From Emmonsiellopsis sp. PD_33 (taxonomy: Eukaryota; Ascomycota; Eurotiomycetes; Onygenales; Ajellomycetaceae), in NCBI GenBank assembly GCA_032988165.1, contig JANTQF010000052.1:62001-126000 (forward strand): a stretch of DNA of 64,000 bases. Reading direction: 5' to 3'. This document shows positions 1 through 9,503 of this stretch, piece by piece; position 1 is the stretch's first letter; every line of letters begins with the position of its first letter. The notes below the pieces were generated by a model. The model did not search any database. It was not told where the DNA came from and saw only the letters and a list, made by a program, of their open reading frames with translations. Made by a program: the position numbers and the translations under genes.

Positions 1-129
1 ACTACATGGAAGATATGGTGCGAAGGAGGAATGCCGGAGGCCTCGCGGCCAAGTCGCTGGGAATGGTTCAACCACCGCGTTACCACTATCAAACAGGCAT
101 ACAGAACAATTGACTATATGCTTGATTAG
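1..129 (+). CDS. possible 3' end of an off-window gene (partial)
   Basis: Frame 1 is open from the first base to a TAG at 127-129. It encodes about 42 residues rich in Trp and aromatic residues (a W-x-W-F-N-H stretch near residue 26 and an I-D-Y-M-L-D end), which looks more like a real protein terminus than noise. Frame 3 is also open, to a TGA at 111-113, so the frame choice is uncertain. No family was recognised. The next recognisable gene starts 450 bp downstream on the same strand. Confidence 0.25.
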   Translation, partial: TTWKIWCEGGMPEASRPSRWEWFNHRVTTIKQAYRTIDYMLD

Positions 130-577
130 GTAGTCCAGCCCCTGCAACTATGTATGTTGCATAATCTTTGGGCGTCCTGGCTTCTTTAGTAATAGTTCTT
201 CGTTGTGTACATGAGGCTTCTGGTATTGTGCTAGGCAGGAGAGGCTTCGCCTGAGGAGGATATGCATGTATGATATTGTTTTTAAAAATCATGTTTCTAA
301 GCAGAATACGTTCAATCCAATCAAAGATACTTCCAGCTTAACAGATCCTTGCTATATCAAACATACCAGTAGTAGCTTCCAAGATTCTATCCAGAGAGTC
401 AGAAAGATGAGGAAACGGGCGAGGAGAAATCTTGATCTATTCACCCGCGTCATCTCAGAAAAATAAACCTTGGAAATAAAAAGTTACCCATTATCTTACC
501 TCTCTAACCAGAACTCAACCCCTTAGGACATCACAGGCCCTATATCTCCATCCCTACGCCTGCTGCGGGACGCCATT
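130..577. other. intergenic, no gene seen
   Basis: The short open frames here lack conserved composition or splice context. The stretch presumably holds a 3' flank and the promoter of the DNA glycosylase gene that starts at 578. Confidence 0.5.
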
Positions 578-1792
578 ATGACCGGAATCCAAACTTCATG
601 GGATGGTATTCCGATCCCCACGTCTGCTGAGCACGCAACGAGTCCCCTGAAGCAAGCTCCTGAAATTCCCCAGTCCCAACAGCCACCTCCCCCCCTCCTT
701 ACATTCCCACTGGGAACCCGTGAACGCACTCTGCGCAAATACGGAGTAACGCCTGGCATAACACCTTTCCCAGCCTGGCCTGCCCCATCTCCGGAGCAAT
801 GCGAAGAAGTGAACAGACTCCTCACCTCAGTCCATGGGGAATTGAAACAGCCCGACATAATCCCTATGCCCTCGTTGGAGGTGGTTACCTGCGGAGAGGT
901 ACCATCCGTCCTGGACGCGCTACTACGCACGGTGATAAGCAGTGCAGTAACTGTCAGTAGTGCTGCGAATGCATTTAAGGGGTTAGTGAAGAGATTCGGA
1001 GTACAGAAACATGGTATAGGGAGCGGGAGCGTTGATTGGAATAAAGTGCGGCAAGCATCACTGGATGAAGTGTTTCAGGCTATGAAAATTGGCGGGCTTG
1101 GACTGGTGAAGAGTACAAATATCAAAGCTATTTTGGATATGGTTTACAATGATAACAAGAAGATGAGAGTGAGCACGCAGGAGACGACGAAGAAACATGG
1201 AAGTGCACTCGATGATACGCTATCCGCCTCGCACAAGGAGGAAGGGGGAATCACAACAGGTGATGACGATGACGATGATGATGCTGAAGAATACTTGCTC
1301 TCGCTTGAGCATCTACGTGACCTCTCAACCGAAGACGCAATGGCACACCTCCTGGGCTATCCCGGCATCGGGATTAAAATAGCCGCCTGCGTGCTCTTGT
1401 TCTGTCTCCAGCGTCCCTGCTTCGCGGTCGATACGCACGTTTTCCGCTTATGTCGATGGTTGCGATGGATCCCACCCGACCCAACGCCTGATGAATCCAG
1501 CGTCGAGTCAGACGCTGTGATCCGAGGTAAAAAGGTCACGACAGAAATTGCGTTTACACATTTAGATGCCCGGGTGCCAGACCACCTGAAGTACTCGCTC
1601 CATCAACTGTTTTTCACCCATGGACGGAAGTGTCTGAAATGTGCGCCAGTGAACGCGAAGGGGGGGGATATTGGGGGAGGAGAAGATTGTATTCTTGAGA
1701 AGCTGCTGACGAGGTCGAGGAGGGAAGAAGATAGGGGACTCCTGGGCAAGAGGAAGAGGAAAAGGAAGAGGGATGACGGGGAGGATGCATAA
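578..1792 (+). CDS. HhH-GPD family DNA glycosylase (endonuclease III-like)
   Basis: Single-exon 404-residue protein of the helix-hairpin-helix/GPD superfamily, which removes damaged bases in base excision repair and would act in the nucleus. The glycosylase fold is visible from about residue 110 (A-L-L-R-T-V-I-S-S-A). The hairpin follows near 262-275 (L-G-Y-P-G-I-G-I-K-I-A-A), carrying the Lys at the usual Schiff-base position, then V-D-T-H-V-F-R with the catalytic Asp. A disordered insert with an acidic run (seven Asp) lies at about 228-237. The C-terminus carries a KRKRKRKR nuclear-localisation-like stretch. The region equivalent to the endonuclease III iron-sulfur loop has only three Cys (C-x2-C, then one more), so a 4Fe-4S cluster is doubtful. 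The ATG at 578 is the first in the open frame. The exact substrate class cannot be decided from sequence. Confidence 0.88.
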   Translation: MTGIQTSWDGIPIPTSAEHATSPLKQAPEIPQSQQPPPPLLTFPLGTRERTLRKYGVTPGITPFPAWPAPSPEQCEEVNRLLTSVHGELKQPDIIPMPSLEVVTCGEVPSVLDALLRTVISSAVTVSSAANAFKGLVKRFGVQKHGIGSGSVDWNKVRQASLDEVFQAMKIGGLGLVKSTNIKAILDMVYNDNKKMRVSTQETTKKHGSALDDTLSASHKEEGGITTGDDDDDDDAEEYLLSLEHLRDLSTEDAMAHLLGYPGIGIKIAACVLLFCLQRPCFAVDTHVFRLCRWLRWIPPDPTPDESSVESDAVIRGKKVTTEIAFTHLDARVPDHLKYSLHQLFFTHGRKCLKCAPVNAKGGDIGGGEDCILEKLLTRSRREEDRGLLGKRKRKRKRDDGEDA

Positions 1793-2430
1793 AGGGATGC
1801 TGCCAATGACTTGCTCGTTATCAATGGCGTGTATGGGGACGAGGGAAAACTTAATGAACTGGGTTAAGATAGATGGAATACTTGGGAACTGTTATTCTGT
1901 TTGCTATTTTTATTTTTGGCGGTGGGATTGTTCCGACAGGCGTTGTTTTATTTGAAACCGTAGGATAGACTGGGCTGGAGGGAAATAGGACCGTTGCCCT
2001 TAACCAAGGGAGATACATAAATATTCGACGGGACAAGAATGTCCCTTTATTTTTATCTGGTCTCTTGAATTGTATTGAGTACCAGCCCCATCTAACTAAC
2101 GGGCATAACAATAACTATCTTTTATCCGGAGTTGCCTTGGTTTTGTCTCCTCCTAGGCGCCGTGCTGACGATATATCCCGCTAATCATGATACCAAAACG
2201 TGCCGCATGAAGAAGAAAGGAAACAAAAATAGAAAAGGAAAAAGTAGAAGAATGAAAGAAAGCGTCACCAAAAAAAAGAGCAATTTCCAACACCCCAAGC
2301 TAGCCAGTCTTCCCTACAGCCTCAAAGGGCGCACAGCCAAATACCATAATCCCCTTAAGACCTGTTACATAACCGTCCCATACCAACCGCACACATCTTC
2401 CCCTAGTTGTTCAAAACCCCCTTTTCCAAC
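1793..2430. other. intergenic between convergent genes
   Basis: Shared 3' flank of the glycosylase gene and the secreted-protein gene. It includes purine-rich AAGAAGAAAGG-type sequence near 2206-2285. No gene is supported. Confidence 0.6.
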
Positions 2431-3988
2431 CTACGCAATCGCGGCCTCCACCGGCACCAACGCCACCCACTCCCCATTCAAGTCCCCATCCCCAACCGTC
2501 AAACTCCATTCATCCTCCTCGACCTCAAACTCAAACTCTCCCAGTCCCTCCGTGACATACGTGTTCGTGGCCGGATCAAGCTTCGCAATAAACCCCTGCG
2601 AAACATCCACCGCATCCTTCACCGTTGGCGTGAAGATATAGTCAACCTTAACAATGTCCATATCCGGGTCCGTGGTGGCTTTCGCTCGGATGGTGAAGGA
2701 ACTGGGGTCCACGAAGAGGAAGCCGGCAGGCGGGTCGACGGTTGGCGGGGTGTTTCGGGTGACCCTGATGGCGTTTTCGAGCAAGCCGTCGTATTCGACC
2801 TCGAGGCTGCCGGCAACCTGTAGTCGGGAGACGGGGGGGTTAGTTAATTCGAAATGTTGAATTGGGCGGTAAGCGAATATGCGCCAGAGTAGAACTTACG
2901 CTAGGAGGGAATAGGACATCTGTCTTCACGTTCCCGCCCGGTAGTGAGATTACAGTGTTGAAATCTCCCATTATTTCCGTTTCAGGTGCTGCGAGATCGT
3001 CTTCGCCATGAAGTGGGACAATGGTATCGGGCACCGGTTCACCAGCTGGGATGGCACCGGTAATGAGTGGAGCGTCGGCACCAGCAGTAACATTTGCCGC
3101 TTCTGCTAAAGAGGCTTCCGTAGCCCCCTCGGGGATGAAAATCCCCCATTCTCCATTCATGTTGTTGACGATGAGGGAGATTTCGTTTTCTTCGGCTTCG
3201 AATTCTAGCTCGCCTAGTGCGTCGTCGACAATGAATATGTTTCTGTCCGTACAAAGTAGACCGACTTTGCTCTGCGCAAGGTCCATGGCTGCGACGGCTG
3301 GATCTGGATAGGGGGGGTTTGTTAGGAAGCTACGGCATATGAGCAACTCTGGGGCGGGGAAGGTATGTCCAGCTTACTAGTGACGTCGAAAACATAGTCC
3401 ACCTTTTGTAACGTGAGGCCGTCGGCGCCTTCTGCAAGATTTATTTGGAATGATGAAGGCTCGATGGCGATGAATCCGGTAGGCGGAGCGGCAGGCGTCT
3501 TGTTCTCCGTCACTGTAAGGGTCCTGCCCTCCTGGTTCTGGAACTCAACCTCCAAAGCACCTACGGCCTATTGTATGAGTTAATGTGTTTGTTCATAAGG
3601 CACTTTAGCTCACAAAGGGGCCGTAGGGACGGTCGATAGGTACCGATTTTGTGAATAAAACATCCGTTTTCACATCGCCTCCTCCTAGGGCAATAGGTTG
3701 ATCGAAGACTCCGGCAACTTCAAGCTCATTTGCTGCCTCAGCTCCTTCGCCAGCAGCACCGGCACCGGCACCGGCAGCGGCAGCGGCAGCTTCGCCCTCA
3801 GACCCCCCAGCACCCACACCCGCACCCGCAGGACCACGTCTCCCTATGGACAAAGAACCATGGCCTACCGTGATGATTGCAGGCCGTTTGATCGCCAGGG
3901 CCTTGGATGGTTGGTTTTTTGATGCTGGCGCTGCTAATATTCCCGAAAGCTGGGAGCCCAGGATGAGAGCAGGGAAAATCCACTTCAT
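2431..3988 (-). CDS. secreted protein with two tandem modules (4 exons)
   Basis: Four exons (3614-3988, 3378-3567, 2900-3303, 2431-2817) join in frame to a 451-residue protein; introns are 46, 74 and 82 nt with GTGAGC, GTAAGC and GTAAGT donors. Residues 1-20 form a signal peptide (K-W-I-F-P-A-L-I-L-G, ending A-A-P-A). A Gly/Ala-rich low-complexity linker lies around 55-85. The rest is two copies of one module. Each has GG(D/N)VKTDVLF, then an LEVE(F/Y) strand, T-x-N-x-T-P near a PP(T/A)GF, (E/D)PSSF, KVDYVF or KVDYIF, and a C-terminal GE(L/F)EFE-EE-E-x-S-L and NGEW. The repeat implies an internal duplication. No known domain is recognised. It is probably extracellular or wall-associated, with unknown function. 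Confidence 0.8.
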
Positions 3989-5668
3989 CTTGAACGTTCC
4001 TAGAGAAGGCTTTATATGTGAAGGAGGGGGCGTATATGCCTATGTAGACATAAACCTATTCTGTATACGAGAAACGAGTGCGGAAGTGTAAACAAAACAA
4101 GTGAAAGTGAGGACCAGGCTAATGAATAGAAAGAACAAAATACGGGCAAACAGTCGAGTGGAGAAAGAGCTGGATTAAGAAAACAGGAAGGCAAGACAAA
4201 AAATGAAATGAAAACGAACGATCATCAGAGTGAGATTGTAGGTGTAGCTCCTTTACATATGTGTTGATATCGATCGGTTTGTTACTACCCCTTAAAAGGG
4301 GAAATGGGTTTCGAAATACCTACCAGCCCCTGAAGCCCATTACATCGGGCCGCAAACTCGTATGGGAGGGGAAATACTATTGTATAGGCGGTTTTGCTGC
4401 GTTTCTGGACTATGAGATAAAACGGCGTTTTGTGGACTGACTCTTGGGGGATGTTTAGTCGAGGCTAGCCTGCAGAAGCATTGAATAAACACCGTTGAAG
4501 ATCGAACCCGGAAACCCAGATGTTCTTGGCATTTGTCAAGACTGAATTTTTCCTGTTTGAGGAAGGGATCTTCTGACACTTATTGTCTGTAAAAGTGGGT
4601 ATGATACCCTCAACGAACGTAGGAGAACGTGATCAAGGAGGACCGAGCAGTTTGCTTTGCGAAGACCGACACTAGGCAGATAAGCGACAATGGGTTCATG
4701 CTTGCGGAGGGAACCGCACCAGTAGCCCAACTGTGTAGTCCGAAAACACTGGACACTTCATGCACGGCTGGCCCGTTGGCCATGGGGGGAGGGATCATCC
4801 GACTGCTGCCAAAATAATAAGGCAACTGACGACGTACAGGATAAGACTGGGAATGGATTTCCAAAAGAACTTTCGGAGATGTTTGGTGGCTCCCGTATGC
4901 ACATCATGGCAGGTTCAACAAATTTTTCAGGCGGAAATACCAAAAACCGAAGTGAACACATCAAAGCCGGAGCCTGGTTACCCCGCTGGCTCCGTTGGAA
5001 CGGGTTGCCGAATGTCGTGATACCCGAGATGTTGCAGATCGGGCCCGAGGCTTCATCAGAAGTCCGCTACCCGGAAATTGCCTTCGGAATAGAAGGAGTT
5101 GCGTAACTGCTATCTTGTAGGAGAAGATCATTGGGCAATTCGGCCAATGGCACATATCAGCGCCGCCTCAAAATCAACATTCGTTTGTTAAGCATGCCCT
5201 AGAGATCTCCCGCCGCAAAAAAACCGTCACGCACTCCTGTTTGAAGCTATGGGTTCGGAGCAAATGTAAAACAGTGGAGGATATGGGGAGCAGGGATGCG
5301 TCTCCGATCTTACTAGTAGCTTGGGGGCTCGTGGTCTCCTAACACTGATGGAAGAAAATGTCGTAGGCATTGGACTTTTTCAACATAATCATCATCAGCT
5401 ATCCGCTTGGTACTAGCATATGATAGAAATGCAAAAGGATTGACGTATCCGAAAAGGAGGAGACGGAGAAAAAAAGGAGAGACTATAATCACGTGATTCT
5501 ATATTTGGAAACTCATCAAGGAGTGCGCTAATCCATATTAAGCTAGGCTGAAACCTTATTTGAACCACGCTACTTTTGAGCCGCCAACTGATCGCGACTC
5601 CCAGCTCTGGCTTCAACTTTGCTCAGGATAGTCCGTGGCGGTGCGATATTGAGGGCGTCACCGGCGGA
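3989..5668. other. intergenic, about 1.7 kb, no gene seen
   Basis: Holds the upstream regions of two divergent genes, the secreted protein (-) and the aldehyde dehydrogenase (+). A short perfect palindrome CCCCTTAAAAGGGG lies at 4286-4299. The open frames here are short, overlap on both strands and carry no recognisable motif. Confidence 0.5.
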
Positions 5669-7705
5669 ATGGATACCTTTAATTCTCTGGCCGACAAGTA
5701 CGGCGACTGTACAGCCACCCAATTGCTAACAGCTGTAATCGGGGTGGTTCTCGCCGCCTACATACTCAAGCAATTTGTCTTTTCCTGCGAAGCACCGCCA
5801 GTGGCCTACCAAGTACCAATTCCACCCGAGCTATCAAACGATTGGCGCGGAAAAACTTGGGATGATGTTAGCCCTGCAGATAGGGAAATTCTGAGAGGAC
5901 AGGCTATTGGCGTAAGCTTTGTCCCTTTACTTCCCCTCACAGTCGAGAGTCGTCGCTAATGGTTGCTGTGAATCTCAGAAATGGAACGATGCAAAAATCC
6001 TCAGCTATTGCCCGGCTGATGGTCGTCTTCTTGGTGACGAAACCCGAGGAATCAAGCCTGCGACCCCAGAAGACATTGGCCTTGCCGTTAGACGAGCGGA
6101 GGCTGCTCAATTAAAATGGCAGAACACGACCTTTGCCGAGAGGAGGAGGGTTTTAAGAACACTTTTAAAGTACGCTGCCCATAAACAGCACGTCGATCGT
6201 GCAACGATCATACTAACAAGCTGGAATTTTATAGATACCTTCTCGAACACCAAGACGAGATCGCTTCCGCTTGTTGCTTAGATTCCGGGAAAACAAAGGT
6301 GGATGCTGCATTTGGCGAAGTATTGGTAACAGCAGAGAAACTCAAGTGGACCATTGACCACGGAGAGGAATCTCTGAAGACCGATCGCCGGCCTACGAAT
6401 CTGCTCATGATGTACAAGAGGAATACCGTCCGTTATGAGCCTCTTGGAGTGATTCTGGCCTGCATAGCGTGGAACTACCCCTTCCATAATCTGATATCGC
6501 CGGTAATAAGCTCCATATTTGCCGGAAGCTCGGTAATAGTCAAGCCTTCTGAGCATACTGCGTGGAGTTCTGGCTTCTTTTGCGATATCATTCGGGGAGC
6601 CCTTGTGGCCTGCGGTCACCCAGAGGATCTTGTTCAAACAGTGGTGTGTCTTCCTAAAGATGCAGACCACCTGACATCTCACGCCGGCATTGATCATATT
6701 ATTTTTATCGGCTCTCGGCCTGTTGCCCATCATGTTTGCAAGTCAGCGGCAAAGTCGCTAACACCAGTAACCGTGGAACTTGGTGGCAAGGACCCTGGCG
6801 TTATCCTTGACGACCCGACCACTATTAAAAGCCTCCCTGCTATCACTTCCATTCTTATGCGCGCAGTCTTCCAGTCTGCTGGACAGAATTGTGTCGGCAT
6901 GGAGCGTGTTATCGCACTCCCGGGCACATACAGCAAAATTATTGATGCAGTCACACCCCGAATAAAAGCGCTCCGTCTCGGGTCTGTGCTCTTTGAGTCA
7001 AGGGGAGACGTCAGTGACCCGGATTATAAGCCCGTAACCCCGGACATGGGTGCTTTGATATCCGAAAAGTCATTCGATGAGTTAGAAACGTTAATTGCCG
7101 AAGCCGTGAAAGAAGGCGCGCAACTCATTCATGGCGGCAAACGCTATAACCATCCAAAATATCCTAATGGACACTACTTCATGCCTACTCTGCTCGCCAA
7201 CGTGAACACTTCGATGCGGATTGCGAATACAGAACTATTCGCCCCCATATTTCTCATTATGCCGGCCACTGATGTTTCGGATGCTATCAGAATAGCGAAC
7301 TCGACGCCATATGCATTGGGTGCAAGCGTTTTTGGCCATCGTCGACATGATGTCGAACGTTGCGTTGCACAGATAAAGGCTGGAATGGTCTCCATCAACG
7401 ACTTTGGGACTTACTATGCTGTTAGTCTTCCGTTCGGTGGAGTGAAGGGAAGTGGGTATGGTCGATTTGGGGGGGCGGAGGGGCTTAGGAACTTGAGCAA
7501 CATGAAGGCCGTTTGTGAGGATCGATACCCATTAATTCAGACCCAGATACCTCCCACCGTTGATTATCCGATCCAGAAGGGTGACGGTGTGAAAAGAGAT
7601 GGACGGGGTGCGTGGGATATGTGCAAGGGTATTGTCGAGACAGGATATCAGCCCTCTCTTGCCGGAAAGGTGAAGGGTGTATCCAGGATTTTGAGAAACC
7701 TATGA
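5669..7705 (+). CDS. membrane-anchored aldehyde dehydrogenase, Msc7-like (3 exons)
   Basis: Exons 5669-5911, 5979-6169 and 6235-7705 give a 634-residue NAD(P)-dependent aldehyde dehydrogenase that oxidises aldehydes to acids. A hydrophobic N-terminal segment (about residues 18-35, L-L-T-A-V-I-G-V-V-L-A-A-Y-I-L) suggests an ER or other membrane anchor, as in fungal Msc7-type enzymes. Landmarks in order: N-Y-P-F-H-N (cofactor-binding region), G-S-R-P-V-A, V-E-L-G-G-K-D with the general-base Glu, and S-A-G-Q-N-C-V-G with the nucleophilic Cys. The second donor is GTACGC after LRTLLK; choosing it restores the family-typical K-Y-L-L-E-H-Q-D-E-I. Length fits the family. The physiological substrate is unknown; fatty aldehydes are an inference from membrane anchoring. 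Confidence 0.9.
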
Positions 7706-8119
7706 AATGACCTGGGAGAGACAATAGTGTAGGACATGTGACTACGAAAGGTCCTGGCATGTAACAACAGATTTGTACAGGTCAAGGGTTCGTTTATACC
7801 TTTTAATATTCAATAATCAAGACTAATTTATATCTTGCTCCCGAATGCAGGTGTGGTTGCAAGTAGGTGGTCAAATGGATATCAAACTAAAGTATCTTAC
7901 ATACGGGGTACTCCGCACCTCTCGAAACAAGTCCCCCGAACAAAACACCCACCACAGAACAAAATCACAACGGTCAACCAAACAGTCATATCTCATAACC
8001 TCAAACCAAAAACAGTACACAATACAATCCAGAAACGAAAAGAAACTCAGAACATCATCACCCTCCTCCACCTACGACAATCACCCCCTCGCTCCTCTCA
8101 TCTCCAGAACAGAACCCCT
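7706..8119. other. intergenic between convergent genes
   Basis: 3' flanks of the aldehyde dehydrogenase (+) and the microprotein gene (-). A/C-rich sequence with no supportable gene. Confidence 0.5.
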
Positions 8120-8479
8120 TCACACTCTCGTCCTCCTCAACCCATGACGGCGTGTCCGCGGGCCCGTCCTCATCCCGGACCTTCTCCGTCTCGATGAACC
8201 GCCGCATGTGAGGCAGGAAATGATCGCGCCGAAAATGGATACTACGCCGCTGATTATCGCGGTCAGTATTGAGCCTATGCCGTTGACGATGGCCATCAGG
8301 CATCCGCCTATAGCTCTTAGGCCGGATTGGATCTATTGAGATAGGAGGTGGGTTAGTGGGTGGTTGTGGTTGTGGTTGTGGTTGTAGTTTGGGCGGGGGG
8401 GGAGGGGGGGTCGATGTATGATGGCGGAAGAGGAGAGGGGAAGGGAGGCTATTCTTACGCAGGAAACGACGGCGCCCAT
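8120..8479 (-). CDS. conserved-type 77-aa hydrophobic microprotein (2 exons)
   Basis: A tiny seven-codon first exon (8459-8479, encoding MGAVVSC) is joined through a 126-nt GTAAGA...TAG intron to 8120-8332, giving 77 residues. The middle is one long hydrophobic, Gly- and Ile-rich segment (about residues 14-51, for example M-A-I-V-N-G-I-G-S-I-L-T-A-I-I-S-G-V-V-S-I-F-G) with Cys at 7, 18, 50 and 53. A strongly basic Arg-rich tail follows (R-R-R-R-S, R-T-R-R). The layout matches small uncharacterised membrane proteins that I recall as widespread in Eurotiomycetes and starting MGAVVSC. The Met-Gly start and early Cys could allow lipidation. The function is unknown. The intron is G/T-rich. Confidence 0.75.
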
Positions 8480-8983
8480 TTTGAAGGTGTGTGAAGTACT
8501 TGGGTTGTTGGTTTGGATTTGGTATTTATGGAAATTGTGGATGGGTATATAAGTTGTTTTTCGTCAAGCGGTGGATTGGTATGTGAATTGAATTTGTTCG
8601 GTTCTTTTTGGATGGGAAATAGAGTAGCTAAAGATTTGGTTTGGTTTGAGGAATCATCGAAGGCAGGAAATAACAACGGATTTATATAGTTATATGGATA
8701 TGGATAGAATTGTCTCCAACATGCTACCTAGTATTGACGAAAGCAGGAATTATTGTAGGTCTCACTCCCTGTCGTGATGAAGTCAGACTGCAGCGCATGC
8801 ATCGTCATTCTCCCGTCACCCATGCCGCTAGCAGTAGCCAATATACCACTTCCTCTACTCAGTGACATTATCGTATCTTCCAGGCTTTTCTGCAGACTAT
8901 TCCCCAGTCCGAAACCCTATCACTGGCGCTCACAAAGCAGGGAAAAGGGGGATGTTAACTACACCCAGGCGATGATGTCAGCT

Positions 8984-8991
8984 TGACGTCA
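8984..8991. promoter_or_regulatory. CRE-like palindrome TGACGTCA
   Basis: Perfect 8-bp palindrome, the classical binding site of Atf/CREB-type bZIP factors. It lies about 500 bp from the starts of both flanking protein genes. Functional relevance is inferred only. Confidence 0.3.
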
Positions 8992-9133
8992 GGGCGTTTT
9001 GACCCAGAACAGGTCACATGATGCGCAACGCTAACGCCCGCCGGGGCCCTAACCGCGAAAAAAAAAAATGTGGTCAATATACTCCGTTCATAAGGGTTAT
9101 GACGCTCGGGGTAGTAGTTTATTCTTGATGCAA

Positions 9134-9149
9134 GAAAAAAAAAAAAAAT
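9134..9149 (-). terminator. Pol III oligo-T terminator of the tRNA
   Basis: A run of T on the minus strand starting within a few bases of the tRNA 3' end, as expected for RNA polymerase III termination. Confidence 0.7.
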
Positions 9150-9150
9150 T

Positions 9151-9245
9151 CTCCTCGACAGGGAGTCGAACCCTGGTCTCCCGCGCTTCTCAGATTGCAA
9201 TGATGCAGTGACAAGCGGAAATCATAACCGTTAGACCATCGGGGA
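9151..9245 (-). tRNA. tRNA-Asp (GTC) with a 23-nt intron
   Basis: The minus strand folds into a full cloverleaf. The acceptor stem pairs TCCCCGA with TCGAGGA (one C-A mismatch). The D-arm has GG at 18-19, the anticodon stem pairs TCCGC with GCGGG, and the T-arm is CAGGG-TTCGACT-CCCTG, with G as discriminator. The anticodon loop reads TT-GTC-A, then a 23-nt intron at 9186-9208 in the canonical position between nucleotides 37 and 38. The length is 72 nt after intron removal. An oligo-T tract follows directly. Confidence 0.92.
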
Positions 9246-9503
9246 GATAGTGGACGCTGATTGGCCCGAAAAGTTTATCTTCATGGGTAGCTAGCTAAAT
9301 TAGGGTTTAGGGCTTTCGGGCTCTGGAACAGGCTTAGCGTCCTCCGTCCCTTCTTGCAGATACAATTCAACATCACCTCCACCTCACTTCATTCACTGTT
9401 CCTTCGCGCAAACACCGCCTCACTCAGTATCCCCTGGCCGCAACATCATGAGAATATCGGGGGACTGAATCAGCCAAGGCTCTACTCATTTTGCCCTGGC
9501 TAC

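Larger units (their letters stand above)
8480..9150. other. intergenic with promoter-type sequence
   Basis: 5' flank of the microprotein gene. It includes a perfect CRE-like octamer (listed separately) and, at 9058-9069 and 9134-9149, poly-A runs. The second run is the oligo-T terminator of the minus-strand tRNA. Confidence 0.5.

Noticed and set aside
2132..2823. Plus-strand open frames over the secreted-protein gene
   Set aside because: Antisense to a well-supported spliced minus-strand gene and compositionally a shadow of it.
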